Positions 8,483 to 17,158 are shown, counted from the first letter of the stretch. The stretch: DNA of 64,000 bases from Micromonospora andamanensis (GCF_016863495.1 NZ_BOOZ01000018.1:62001-126000); one strand, 5' to 3'. Translations and numbers: made by a program. Notes: generated from the letters alone by a model not told the origin.

Positions 8483-9291
8483 GTCTGCGCCACTTCCTTG
8501 ATCAGTTCGAGGGATTGCCTGCGCGGGAGCGCCTCACCCCGGACCGCCTCCCAGGTCCGCTGGAGGGTTGCAAGATCGTCGGTCTGGTTGACCACCTGCG
8601 CGCGCACCTGGTGGTCGAGGTGCGCCACCACCGAGCCGTCGCCGAGGGTCGCCAGGATGAAGCCGCCCTGCAAGCCAGGGTAGATCCCCGCCTCCTCGGG
8701 CACCACGAGTATCTGGACGTGCGGCAGCTCGGACATCTTGACCAGGTGTTCGAGCTGCTCCCGCATGATGTCGGGCTGCCGGTCGACCGGCCGGCGGAGC
8801 ACCATCACGTCGATCACCGCCACCAGCGGCACCGGCACGTCGCGGGCGAGGATCGCCTGCCGGTCCAGGCGGGAGGCCACTCGCTGGTCGATCTCACCTG
8901 GCAGAAGCAGGCCGTTGTTCATCATGCCCCGTGCGTACGCCTCCGTCTGAAGGAGGCCGGGCACGAACGCGGGTTCGTACCAACGCAGGAGTGCGGCATC
9001 GCGCTCCAACTCGATCCATTCCCGCAGCCAGGAGGGCGTCTGCTCCAGCTTGGACAGCTCTCGCAGCATCCGGGTGAACCGGCCGTCCCCGGCCTCCGGA
9101 TCGAGGGCGGAATCATGCGCGCGGTCGACAGCCAGCATGTACTCCTTTGTCGGCGGCCGTCCGCCGGTCTCGACCGAGCTGACGTGCGAGCCGGAGTAGC
9201 CGATGCCCCGGCCGAAATCGTCCTGACTCAACCCGACCTGGATGCGCAGCAGCCGCAGTTCCTCGCGTACGTAGTCGATAGCGGTGCTCAT
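8473..9291 (-). CDS. XRE-family regulator, Scr1 type (HTH + DUF5753)
   Basis: 272 aa from the ATG at 9291; a longer frame to 9393 is possible, but the family normally begins as here (STAIDYVREELRLLRIQ). The N-terminal helix-turn-helix is LRIQVGLSQDDFGRGIGYSGSHVSSVETG (about 14-42, quoted here over two helices). The remainder (about 85-265) matches DUF5753, with LLQTEAYARGMM, RQAILARDVP and HLDHQVRAQ. It should bind DNA near its own operon and work with the overlapping DUF397 gene. The 230 bp upstream, shared with a divergent small gene, is the likely control region. Confidence 0.88.
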   Translation of the reverse strand: MSTAIDYVREELRLLRIQVGLSQDDFGRGIGYSGSHVSSVETGGRPPTKEYMLAVDRAHDSALDPEAGDGRFTRMLRELSKLEQTPSWLREWIELERDAALLRWYEPAFVPGLLQTEAYARGMMNNGLLLPGEIDQRVASRLDRQAILARDVPVPLVAVIDVMVLRRPVDRQPDIMREQLEHLVKMSELPHVQILVVPEEAGIYPGLQGGFILATLGDGSVVAHLDHQVRAQVVNQTDDLATLQRTWEAVRGEALPRRQSLELIKEVAQTWT

Positions 9292-9523
9292 CAATTCCCC
9301 ACTCCTGCCCGATCCTGCCCGCCGATTCGGCGTACCCGCCCGGTTGCCGCCGTGACATGCGCAAACGCCGTGCGCACGTATCAACGGCGGCATCGTCCTG
9401 ACCAGACTGTCACACAGCGAAACCGTTCCTATCCAGACAGGGACGGGGCGGTTTCCGCACCGGGGCCGCCCGTGGACTTCCCCCGTTTCCGGGCGGCCCC
9501 ATCCCCGTCGTTTGGAGGCCGAT

Positions 9524-9763
9524 GTGCGTACCCGTGCTCCCTGGTATCAGTGCCCGACTGTGGTGTCGCCGGTGCATCCGCCGCCTGGGTGCGACTCGCG
9601 GTCGTCGGGTCGGCGTGAGCAGCAGTTGCCGCAGCGCCGTCGTGGCACGCACCTGCCGGAGTGGATGCGTGAGCCGACGCAGCCGTTGCCGATGCCGTGT
9701 CCGGGGCGTCCGGAATGGCTGACTCCGGGGCATCAGTGGCGGGCCAACGGGGGCAGGTGGTGA
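9524..9763 (+). CDS. Small hypothetical protein, partner of the next gene
   Basis: 79 aa from a GTG at 9524 that has GGAGG five bases upstream. No domain recognised. It is rich in Pro and Arg with Cys residues at about positions 10, 24 and 59, and Trp-containing ends (APWYQC near the start, WRANGGRW at the end). The stop overlaps the start of the following gene (GTGA at 9760-9763), which supports a two-gene operon divergent from the XRE/DUF397 pair. It may be a conserved accessory protein of these loci; function unknown. Confidence 0.5.
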   Translation: MRTRAPWYQCPTVVSPVHPPPGCDSRSSGRREQQLPQRRRGTHLPEWMREPTQPLPMPCPGRPEWLTPGHQWRANGGRW

Positions 9764-10095
9764 CCGCTGGAGGCACGGGTGCGGTCACCAGCCGGCTGTT
9801 CGCTCCCGGCCGTGGTCCCCAACCGCTGCGTCCACGGGCCCGCGACACCGAGGTGCCGCACACCCCGTTGCGGCCGATGTGGTGCTGCCGGGCCGACGGC
9901 CAACCGTGGCCCTGCGGGCAGGCCCGGCTGTTGCTGCGGGTCGAGTACGACGGAAACCTGCCCGGTCTGTCGATCTACCTCGCCGGCCTGATGTACGAGG
10001 CGATGCGCGACCTCTATCGCCTCAATCCGCACGACGGCCCGGAACCGGCCACCCTGTTCACCCGTTTCCTCGCCTGGACCCGCCGCCCCGCATAG
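9760..10095 (+). CDS. Small conserved-type actinomycete protein (Cys-containing)
   Basis: 111 aa from a GTG overlapping the previous stop. A basic N-terminal part is followed by a more conserved-looking core, PLRPMWCCRADGQPWPCGQA, then RLLLRVEYDGNLPGLSIYLA and an amphipathic C-terminal helix with LFTRFLAWTRR. From memory, short proteins with this PMW.C....PWPC signature are frequent in Micromonosporaceae beside XRE/DUF397 genes, but I cannot name a function. The three clustered cysteines could bind metal. It ends 308 bp before the convergent end of aroE. Confidence 0.6.
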   Translation: MTAGGTGAVTSRLFAPGRGPQPLRPRARDTEVPHTPLRPMWCCRADGQPWPCGQARLLLRVEYDGNLPGLSIYLAGLMYEAMRDLYRLNPHDGPEPATLFTRFLAWTRRPA

Positions 10096-10403
10096 CGATC
10101 CCGCACAACCCCGGAGTACGACCGCCGACACCGTCACCGCGACCCGAAACGCGAGATCTTGGACAGTTCTCGTTCATCGCTAACGAGAAATGTCCAAGAT
10201 TTCGGTGTGCCAACGACGTCAGCAGGGTGGGCGAACCGGAGAGGCAACCCGGCGAGTGGGCGGGAGTGGGCGTCGTGACGGCGGCAGGTGCCGCGCTGGC
10301 CGTGGGTGCGCAGGCGGCTGGGTGCGGGGGTCCGGGCCCACACCGCCTCGTTGGTGAGCCTCACCGGCCAGCGGGTCCGGATGGAACGCTGGTCGGCGCA
10401 GGG
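10096..10403. other. 308-bp intergenic region between convergent genes
   Basis: This stretch separates the small plus-strand gene from the end of aroE. I see no convincing gene in it. Its one clear structure is the inverted repeat at 10152-10204, placed where a bidirectional terminator would be expected. The remainder (10205-10403) has coding-like GC but no frame with a recognisable protein. Confidence 0.6.
10152..10204. repeat. GATC-anchored intergenic hairpin, copy 2 (short loop)
   Basis: The core arms 10156-10174 (ATCTTGGACAGTTCTCGTT) and 10182-10200 match at 18 of 19 positions around a 7-nt loop. Four further outer bases pair with one mismatch. It begins GAGATCTTGGACA, close to the GCGATCTTGCACTT arms of the copies at 31.7 and 36.1 kb. 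It lies between two convergent genes and is clearly AT-richer than its surroundings. Confidence 0.85.
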
Positions 10404-11414
10404 TCAGCTTCCCGCCCGCGCGGCGGTGAGGGCGGCGGCCATCGCTGAGCGGGGGGCGGGCACGCCGGTGAACTGCTCGAACTGGCCGATCGCCTGGGCC
10501 AGGAGCAGGTCGAGGCCGGAGACGATCCGGCAACCGGCGGCCTCGGCGGCGGCGGCCAGCGGGGTCGGCCACGGGTCGTAGATCGCGTCGAAGACCACGG
10601 TGCCCGCTCGCCACCGCACCCTGGCAGCCAGTTCGTCGGCAGCGCCCTTCGGCACGGTGGAGATCAGCACGTCGACGCCGGCCAGCGCGGGCGCCTCGGA
10701 CCAGGCAGCCGCCGCCGGCCGCGACGGCTCGCCCCGCGGGCCCTCCGGCACCGCTGGCCGCGACAACTCACCCCCCGGCACCGGCGACCGCAACGGCTCA
10801 ACCCCCGGCGCGTCCAGCCGCGACAGATCCGGCCACGGCGCGGCGGTCATGGTCACACCTAGCGCCGCCGCGACCGGTTCCAGTTCGGCGACCGCCGCCG
10901 GGCGACGGGCCAGCACTGTCACCCCGGCCGCGTGCAGCCGGGCCGCCGCCGCGAGGGCCGCCCGCGCGGTACCACCCGCGCCCAGCACCGTGATCGTGGC
11001 GCCGGGGCGTACGCCCGCACCGGTCAGCACCTCCACCATGCCCGTGACGTCTGTGTTGTCGGCGTACCAGGAACCGTCGGGGCGGCGTACCAACGTGTTG
11101 GCGGCACCCACGGCGGCGGCGACCGGCGCGACCTCGGCGGCCACCGTGAGCGCCGCCTCCTTGCCCGGCATGGTCACCGACAGCCCGGCCCACTCCGGGC
11201 CCAGGCCCGCGACCAGGGCCGGCAGCTCCGCTGCCGCGCACTCGATCCGGGTGTACGACCAGCCGGTCAACCCGGCGGCGGCGTACCCGGCATTGTGGAT
11301 CACCGGGGAGAGCGAATGGGCTATCGGCTTACCCAGCACCGCCGCCCGGTGCGCCGCCTTCCCGTGCACCGACGCCCCGGGCGCTGCCGCCGCGCTCCCT
11401 GACTCAGCCACCAT
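10404..11414 (-). CDS. aroE: Shikimate dehydrogenase
   Basis: Reduces 3-dehydroshikimate to shikimate with NADPH in aromatic amino-acid synthesis. Of 336 aa, residues about 24-110 carry the substrate-binding motifs SLSP (34-37), MPGK with catalytic K85, AANT and ADNTD with D122. Residues about 140-175 hold the Rossmann loop VLGAGGTARAA. It is longer than usual (about 270-290 aa) because of an N-terminal Ala/Gly tail and a low-complexity insertion at about 201-242 built from imperfect 10-residue repeats. In many actinobacteria aroE directly follows mltG; here a GH10 gene on the other strand separates them, and aroC/aroK are not downstream. Confidence 0.9.
   Translation of the reverse strand: MVAESGSAAAAPGASVHGKAAHRAAVLGKPIAHSLSPVIHNAGYAAAGLTGWSYTRIECAAAELPALVAGLGPEWAGLSVTMPGKEAALTVAAEVAPVAAAVGAANTLVRRPDGSWYADNTDVTGMVEVLTGAGVRPGATITVLGAGGTARAALAAAARLHAAGVTVLARRPAAVAELEPVAAALGVTMTAAPWPDLSRLDAPGVEPLRSPVPGGELSRPAVPEGPRGEPSRPAAAAWSEAPALAGVDVLISTVPKGAADELAARVRWRAGTVVFDAIYDPWPTPLAAAAEAAGCRIVSGLDLLLAQAIGQFEQFTGVPAPRSAMAAALTAARAGS
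10717..10826. repeat. Imperfect 30-bp tandem repeat inside aroE
   Basis: Starts of the motif (G/A)(G/A)CCGC(G/A)AC recur at about 10717, 10756, 10786 and 10816, giving spacings of 39, 30 and 30 bp. All are multiples of three, so the reading frame is kept. The encoded insertion has units such as SPVPGGELSR. It looks like expansion of a surface loop in the NADP-binding domain. Confidence 0.6.
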
Positions 11415-11456
11415 CGCTCCTCAGCAGTGGGCGCACCTGTCGCCTAACATCCAACA

Positions 11457-12722
11457 ATGTCTGACAGCAGTCTGCGGCACCGCAAGGGCGAGATCACCCT
11501 CACCGTCCGAGGCACCGACCGGCAGCCGCTCGCCGACCAGGTGGTGACTGTCGCCCAGAACCGGCACGCCTTCGCCTTCGGCAACATCGGCTTCGACTTC
11601 GTCGACCTGGTCGGCGGTCCCGGACCGGCGGGAAGCAACGACGTCGAGAGCTTCGGCGGGACCGGCCACCCGGACCTCGACCGGCTCGGTGAGCTGTGGC
11701 TCGACGTGTTCAACACCGCGACCCTGCCGTTCTACTGGGGCCGATACGAGCCACGGCGTGGTGCCCCCGACACCGAACGTCTCACCGCCACCGCGCGGTG
11801 GTTTGCCGAGCGTGGTGTCACGGTCAAGGGCCACCCCCTGGTCTGGCACACCGTGCAGCCGTCCTGGCTGCTCGGCCTGGACGTTGACGAGGTCGAGCGG
11901 CTGCTGCGGGCCCGGATCCGGGACCTGGCCGGCGGGTTCGCCGGCCTCATCGACACCTGGGACGCGATAAACGAGGCGGTCATCATGCCCGTCTTCGACA
12001 ACGGCGACAACGCGATCACCCCGTTGGCGCGGGCGCGCGGGCGCATCCACCTGGTGCGGTTGGCGTTCGAGGAGGCGCGGGCGGCCAACCCGGGGGCCAC
12101 CCTGGTGCTCAACGACTTCGACCTCAGCTCGGCCTACGAATGCCTCATCGAGGGAGTTCTCGAAGCCGGCGTCCGGATCGACGCGATCGGCTTGCAGACC
12201 CACATGCACCAGGGCTACCGGGGTGAGGAGTACATGCGGCAGATGCTCGACCGGTTCGCCAGGTACGGACTGCCGCTGCACCTGACCGAGACCACGCTTG
12301 TCTCCGGCCACCTCATGCCGCCCGAGATCGAGGACCTCAACGACTACCAGATCCCGCACTGGCCGAGCACCCCGGAGGGTGAGGCCCGGCAGGCCGAGGA
12401 GATCGAGCGGCACTACCGGTTGCTGCTCGCCCACCCGGCGGTCCAGTCGGTCAACTACTGGGGGATCACCGACCACGGGGCGTGGCTCGGCGCGCCAGCC
12501 GGGCTGGTCCGCGCCGACGGCAGCCCCAAGCCGTCGTACGAAGCCCTGGCAGCACTCGTCAAGGGCGAGTGGTGGCTGCCGCCGACCCAGCGGCGCACCG
12601 ACGCGGACGGCACCGTCACCGTCGAGGGCTTCCTCGGCGACTACACGGTGAGCGTCGGCGACCGCACCGCGCGCTTCACCATCGACGCCGCCGACACCAC
12701 CACGACTGTCGACCTGCTTTGA
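11457..12722 (+). CDS. GH10 family glycosidase (xylanase-like), no signal peptide
   Basis: 421 aa. The GH10 barrel spans about residues 60-350: WGRYEPRRG, KGHPLVWHT, TWDAINEA with acid/base E173, LVLNDFD, IGLQTHMHQG and HLTETT with nucleophile E278. It is flanked by short beta-rich tails (residues 1-45, about 380-421), the C-terminal one reading GFLGDYTVSVGDRTARF. No signal peptide or membrane segment is visible, so it would act in the cytoplasm, unlike most xylanases, perhaps on imported oligosaccharides. No strong ribosome-binding site precedes the ATG, 42 bp from the divergent aroE start. It sits between the normally adjacent aroE and mltG, suggesting insertion. Confidence 0.85.
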   Translation: MSDSSLRHRKGEITLTVRGTDRQPLADQVVTVAQNRHAFAFGNIGFDFVDLVGGPGPAGSNDVESFGGTGHPDLDRLGELWLDVFNTATLPFYWGRYEPRRGAPDTERLTATARWFAERGVTVKGHPLVWHTVQPSWLLGLDVDEVERLLRARIRDLAGGFAGLIDTWDAINEAVIMPVFDNGDNAITPLARARGRIHLVRLAFEEARAANPGATLVLNDFDLSSAYECLIEGVLEAGVRIDAIGLQTHMHQGYRGEEYMRQMLDRFARYGLPLHLTETTLVSGHLMPPEIEDLNDYQIPHWPSTPEGEARQAEEIERHYRLLLAHPAVQSVNYWGITDHGAWLGAPAGLVRADGSPKPSYEALAALVKGEWWLPPTQRRTDADGTVTVEGFLGDYTVSVGDRTARFTIDAADTTTTVDLL

Positions 12723-12751
12723 CCCCGACCAGGGGCCGGGGGCCGGACCGG

Positions 12752-13948
12752 TCAGATGATCCCGGCCTCCCGGGCCTTGGCCTCGTTCTTCAGGTGGTCC
12801 TCGTAGGTGTTGGCGAAGGCGGAGTTGCCTTCCTTGTCGATGGCCACGAAGAACAGCCAGTCTCCGGCCGGCGGATCCATCGCCCCCTCGAGGGCTTCCT
12901 TGCCCGGATTGTTGATCGGGGTGGGGATCATGCCGCGCAGCTTGCGGTTGTACGGGTTCTTCGGATTGTTCAGATCGCTCTGGGTCATCTGGCCGGACGT
13001 CTTCGTCTTCTGCCCGGTCAACTCCAGGTAGTAGTTGACAGTGACGTCCATCTCCAGGCAGCCGCAGTCGAAGGTGCCCGAGTAGGCCCGGTTGTAGGCG
13101 ACCCGCGCGACCTTGCCGAGATCCTTCTTGGTGCCGGCCTCGGCCTGAGCCAGCGACGCCACGATCAGCGCCTCGTACGGGCTGATCCCGCCGCGTTCCT
13201 TCTGCACCCGGTCGGCGAACTCCATCTCACCGGTGACGGTGAGGAAGTGATCGACCATCTGCTTGAGGATCGTCTCAGCGGTGGCGTCCGGCGGGATCTC
13301 GTAGGTGTCGGGGAACAGGAAACCCTCGATCGACTTCTTGGGCTTCTTGCCGTCCTCCCGCTTGAACCACCAGTCCGGTACGCCGAGCGCCTCCGGGTCC
13401 TTCGCGGCGGTCTCGAAATCCTTGACCGGAATCTTGGTGTGGTCGCTGAGCAGCTTGAAGATGCTCTTCGCGGTACGCCCCTCCGGGATGGTGAGCCCGT
13501 TGACGACCCGGTTCTGCGGATCGAGCATCGCGGCGAGAGCCGACTCGCCGCTCATCTGCTTGCGCAGCTTGTAGGTGCCGGGCTGGATGTTGCGGCTGCG
13601 GGAGTTCGCGTCGGCAGCCTCGATGAACGCTTTGGTGCTCTTGACCACACCGGCGTCGTGGAGCGCCACGGCCATGTCGGCGAGGAACGCGCCCTGCGGG
13701 ATCTGGACCGTCACGTCCTCGGTGCCCCCGCCGTCATAGTCCGGGGTGACGAAGTAGCTCTGGATCCGGTCGAAGCCGTAGAGGGCACCCCCGCCGATGC
13801 CGCCGAGCAGCACCACGGCGAGCAGCAGGGCCAGGACGGTCTTGCCCCGCCCGCCACCGGACCGGCCGCCCTTGCGGCGTCCCCGGCGGTGTTTGCCCTT
13901 CTCCCCCCGCTCCTGCTCGTCGAACCCGAGGTCCAGATCGTCCATCAT
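12752..13948 (-). CDS. mltG: Endolytic murein transglycosylase
   Basis: 398 aa. It has an acidic then very basic cytoplasmic tail, a single transmembrane helix (about 38-58, LALLLAVVLLGGIGG) and a large extracytoplasmic YceG domain. Family signatures are LTIPEGRTAKSIF and VASLAQAEAGTKKD, where the second Glu is the likely catalytic acid, plus a C-terminal PTPINNPGKEAL...DWLFFV. MltG cleaves nascent peptidoglycan strands and so ends glycan polymerisation. Its ATG overlaps the stop of ruvX by 4 bp, so it belongs to the alaS-ruvX-mltG series. Confidence 0.93.
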   Translation of the reverse strand: MMDDLDLGFDEQERGEKGKHRRGRRKGGRSGGGRGKTVLALLLAVVLLGGIGGGALYGFDRIQSYFVTPDYDGGGTEDVTVQIPQGAFLADMAVALHDAGVVKSTKAFIEAADANSRSRNIQPGTYKLRKQMSGESALAAMLDPQNRVVNGLTIPEGRTAKSIFKLLSDHTKIPVKDFETAAKDPEALGVPDWWFKREDGKKPKKSIEGFLFPDTYEIPPDATAETILKQMVDHFLTVTGEMEFADRVQKERGGISPYEALIVASLAQAEAGTKKDLGKVARVAYNRAYSGTFDCGCLEMDVTVNYYLELTGQKTKTSGQMTQSDLNNPKNPYNRKLRGMIPTPINNPGKEALEGAMDPPAGDWLFFVAIDKEGNSAFANTYEDHLKNEAKAREAGII

Positions 13949-14406
13949 TGCGTCCGCCTCCGCTGCGCATCCAGCCAGCTCTGCAGAATTTCCACAGCGG
14001 CGGCCTGGTCGACCACCGCCCGTTGTCTCTTCCCCCGGACACCGCGCTCGGCAAGCCTACGACTCGCCACGACCGTGGACATCCTCTCGTCGGTGAGCGT
14101 CACCGGGACAGGACTTATCACATCAGCCAGTTGTCGAGCGTACGCCTTCACGTGTTGGGCTGCGGGGCCATGTTTTCCGGCGAGATTGACCGGAAGGCCC
14201 ACCACCACCTCGACGGCCTCGTGTTCGGCGACCAGCGCGGCGAGTTCGGCAAGGTCCGACGGCACCGCCTCTGACCTGGGATTCTGCTCCCGCGCGAGGG
14301 TGACAAGCGGGGTGGCGAGGACCCCGTGCGGATCGGACCGGGAGACCCCGATCCGGACCTGCCCGACGTCCACTCCCAGGCGTACCCCCCGGGGCGAGTC
14401 GTTCAC
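13945..14406 (-). CDS. ruvX: RuvX/YqgF Holliday-junction-resolvase-like nuclease
   Basis: 153 aa, normal length for YqgF. RNase H-like fold motifs: GVDVGQVRIGVSRSDP (first Asp), VVVGLPVNLAGK, TLTDERMSTV and a C-terminal DQAAAVEILQSWLD. In other bacteria the family processes the 16S rRNA 5' end and/or recombination intermediates. The GTG start at 14406 follows GGGGAGG with a 9-nt gap. It lies downstream of alaS behind a strong hairpin (14434-14462) and overlaps mltG. Confidence 0.92.
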   Translation of the reverse strand: MNDSPRGVRLGVDVGQVRIGVSRSDPHGVLATPLVTLAREQNPRSEAVPSDLAELAALVAEHEAVEVVVGLPVNLAGKHGPAAQHVKAYARQLADVISPVPVTLTDERMSTVVASRRLAERGVRGKRQRAVVDQAAAVEILQSWLDAQRRRTQ

Positions 14407-14433
14407 GCCGCGTCACCTCCCCGGACAAACGCG

Positions 14434-14462
14434 TCAGGGCGGACCGTGTCGGTCCGCCCTGA
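14434..14462 (-). terminator. Hairpin between alaS and ruvX
   Basis: A perfect 12-bp stem (TCAGGGCGGACC with GGTCCGCCCTGA) around a 5-nt loop, just after the alaS stop. There is no long T-run, only CGCGTTTG on the minus strand, so it is either an L-shaped actinobacterial-type terminator or an attenuating hairpin within the alaS-ruvX-mltG transcript. Confidence 0.65.
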
Positions 14463-14479
14463 TCCGCTGCGCTGAGGAC

Positions 14480-17158
14480 TCACGCGTCGGCGAGCGCCTG
14501 CTCGACTGTGAGCAACAGCCGCGGCACCTCCGACTCGGGCAGCCCGCCGCCCTGCGCCAGTTCGGGACTACCGCCGCCACGACCGGAGAACGCGGCCTTG
14601 ACCAGATCGTTCGCGGCGATGCCCCGACTGCGGGCGGCCGGGTTCACCGCCACCACCAGCGACGCCTTGCCGTTGGCGCGGGCGGCCACCGCCACCACTC
14701 CCGGCCGGGACGCGTCGATCCGGCCCCGGATCTCCTGGGCGAGGGTGCGTACGTCGTTGCCGGCCGCTCCCTCGGGCGCCTCGGTGCCCACGTAGGCGAC
14801 CCCGTGCACGTCCTTGGCCTGGGCGGCGAGCGCCGCCGCGCCACCGAGGACCAGCTGCGCGCGCAGCTTCTCCAGCTCCTTCTCCGCGTCACGAAGCTGG
14901 GTGACCGTCTGCTCGACCCGGTCGGCGACCTGCTCGGCGGGGACCCGGTACAACTCGGCGAGCCGGGCCACCAGCAGGTGCTCGCGGGCCAGGAAGTTGA
15001 ACGCGTCCATCCCGACGAGCGCCTCGACCCGGCGCACGCCGGAACCGATTGACGACTCGGAGAGGATCTTCACCAGGCCGAGCTGGCCGGAGCGGGCCAC
15101 GTGGGTGCCACCGCACAGCTCGCGGGCGTAGTCACCGACCTCGACCACCCGGACGTGCTCGCCGTACTTCTCACCGAAGAGCGCCATGGCACCGATGCGC
15201 CGCGCCTCCTCCAGCGAGGTGATGAAGGCGTGCACCTCCAGGTCGGCCAACAGCACCTCGTTGACCTGCTGCTCGACGTCGCGCAGCACGCTCGGTGCCA
15301 CCCCGGTCGCGGTGTTGAAGTCGAAGCGCAGCCGACCCGGGGCGTTGAGCGAGCCGGCCTGGGTGGCGGACTCGCCGAGGAAGTTACGCATGGTCTGGTG
15401 CACCAGGTGGGTGGCGGTGTGTGACCGGGAGATGGCCCGCCGCCGACTGGTGTCGATCTCGGCGTAGCCGGTCTCCCCCGCCCGCACCTCGCCCCGCAGC
15501 ACCCGGGCGCGGTGCACGATCAGGCCCGGCACCGGCTGCTGCACGTCGAGGACCTCGACCTGGCCGCCGCCCACCGTGATCATGCCGAGGTCGGGCTGTT
15601 GACCACCGCCCTCGGCGTAGAACGGGGTGGTGTCGAGCACCAGCTCGATGGTGTCACCCTCGACGGCCGCCGCGCGCGGACCGTCGGTGCCGAGCACCGC
15701 CCGGACCGTCGACTCGCGGGCCACCTCCGTGTACCCGGTGAAGGTCACCGGACCACCGGCGTCGAGCACCGACCGGTACGCCGACAGGTCGGTGTGCCCG
15801 GTCTTGCGCGCCTGCGCGTCGGCCTTGGCGCGGGCCCGCTGGTCGGCCATCAGCCGGCGGAAGCCCTCCTGGTCGACGTTGAGGCCCTGCTCGGCCGCGA
15901 TCTCCAGGGTCAGGTCGATCGGGAAGCCGTAGGTGTCGTGCAGCTGGAACGCCTTGTCGCCGGAGAGTGCCGGCCGCCCCGCCGACTTCGTCTCGGAGAT
16001 CGCGGTGTCCAGGATCGTCGTACCGGCGCGCAACGTGGCCAGGAACGCGTCCTCCTCCGCGTACGCGTACGCGGCGATCCGGTCGAAGTCCGCCGCCAGT
16101 TCCGGGTACGACGGGGCCATGCAGTCCCGGGCCACCGGCAGCAGCTCCGGCAGGGCCCGCTCCTGCCAGCCGAGCAGCCGCACCGAGCGGATCGCCCGAC
16201 GCATGATCCGTCGCAGCACGTACCCGCGACCCTCGTTGGACGGGGTCACCCCGTCGCCGATGAGCATCAGCGCGGTACGCACGTGGTCGGCGATCACCCG
16301 CAGCCGCACGTCGTCCGGGTGGGACTGGTTGGCGGCGTGACCCGAGTGCGCGCCGTACCGCTTGCCGGTCAGCTCGGCGGCCCGGTCCAGGATCGGGCGG
16401 ACCTCGTCGATCTCGTAGAGGTTGTCGACCCCCTGGAGGAGCGAGGCCATCCGCTCCAGGCCCATGCCGGTGTCGATGTTCTTCGCCGGCAGGTCACCCA
16501 GGATCGGGAAGTTCTCCTTGTCGGTGCCCGGGCCCCGCTCGAACTGCATGAAGACGAGGTTCCAGAACTCCAGGTACCGGTCCTCGTCGACCTCCGGGCC
16601 GCCCTCCGCGCCGTAGGCCGGGCCCCGGTCGTAGTACAGCTCGGAGCACGGGCCACACGGGCCGGGGATGCCCATGGACCAGAAGTTGTCCTTCTTGCCC
16701 CGACGCACGATGCGCTCGTCGGGCACCCCGGTCCGGCGCCAGATCTCGTACGCCTCGTCGTCGTCGAGGTAGACGGTCGCCCAGATCCGCTCCGGGTCCA
16801 GCCCGAAGCCACCGGCCTCCACCGACTTCGTGGCCAGGTCCCAGGCGAGCGGGATCGCGCCGTCCTTGAAGTAGTCGCCGAACGAGAAGTTTCCGTTCAT
16901 CTGGAAGAACGTGCCGTGTCGGCTGGTCTTACCGACCTCGTCGATGTCCGGCGTACGGATGCACTTCTGCACACTCACCGCACGCTGGTACGGCGGCGTC
17001 TGCTGACCCAGGAAGTAAGGGACGAACTGCACCATGCCGGCGTTGACGAACAGCAGGTTCGGGTCGCTGATGGCGGGCAGCGGAGCGGACGGCACCACGG
17101 TGTGACCGTTCGCCTCGAAGTGGGCGAGATACCGCCGCTTGATCTCCGCCGTCTTCAT
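14480..17158 (-). CDS. alaS: Alanyl-tRNA synthetase
   Basis: 892 aa, full length. It charges tRNA-Ala. The class II core occupies about residues 1-240 (FLGQQTPPYQRAVSVQKC, RHGTFFQMNGNFSFGDYF, GMGLERMASLLQG), followed by the tRNA-recognition region, the editing domain with SRSHTATHLVHQ and CGGTHVARSG (the HxxxH and CxxxH zinc/editing site) and a C-terminal C-Ala domain ending in RGGGSPELAQGGG. The ATG overlaps the stop of a small membrane-protein gene by 4 bp; a GGAGG lies 10 bases upstream. Confidence 0.97.
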   Translation of the reverse strand: MKTAEIKRRYLAHFEANGHTVVPSAPLPAISDPNLLFVNAGMVQFVPYFLGQQTPPYQRAVSVQKCIRTPDIDEVGKTSRHGTFFQMNGNFSFGDYFKDGAIPLAWDLATKSVEAGGFGLDPERIWATVYLDDDEAYEIWRRTGVPDERIVRRGKKDNFWSMGIPGPCGPCSELYYDRGPAYGAEGGPEVDEDRYLEFWNLVFMQFERGPGTDKENFPILGDLPAKNIDTGMGLERMASLLQGVDNLYEIDEVRPILDRAAELTGKRYGAHSGHAANQSHPDDVRLRVIADHVRTALMLIGDGVTPSNEGRGYVLRRIMRRAIRSVRLLGWQERALPELLPVARDCMAPSYPELAADFDRIAAYAYAEEDAFLATLRAGTTILDTAISETKSAGRPALSGDKAFQLHDTYGFPIDLTLEIAAEQGLNVDQEGFRRLMADQRARAKADAQARKTGHTDLSAYRSVLDAGGPVTFTGYTEVARESTVRAVLGTDGPRAAAVEGDTIELVLDTTPFYAEGGGQQPDLGMITVGGGQVEVLDVQQPVPGLIVHRARVLRGEVRAGETGYAEIDTSRRRAISRSHTATHLVHQTMRNFLGESATQAGSLNAPGRLRFDFNTATGVAPSVLRDVEQQVNEVLLADLEVHAFITSLEEARRIGAMALFGEKYGEHVRVVEVGDYARELCGGTHVARSGQLGLVKILSESSIGSGVRRVEALVGMDAFNFLAREHLLVARLAELYRVPAEQVADRVEQTVTQLRDAEKELEKLRAQLVLGGAAALAAQAKDVHGVAYVGTEAPEGAAGNDVRTLAQEIRGRIDASRPGVVAVAARANGKASLVVAVNPAARSRGIAANDLVKAAFSGRGGGSPELAQGGGLPESEVPRLLLTVEQALADA

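Noticed and set aside
9522..9722. 66-residue Arg/Cys-rich frame starting two bases before the chosen small gene
   Set aside because: The composition is a typical out-of-frame product; the frame from GTG 9524 has better spacing to GGAGG and ends in a stop-start overlap with the next gene.
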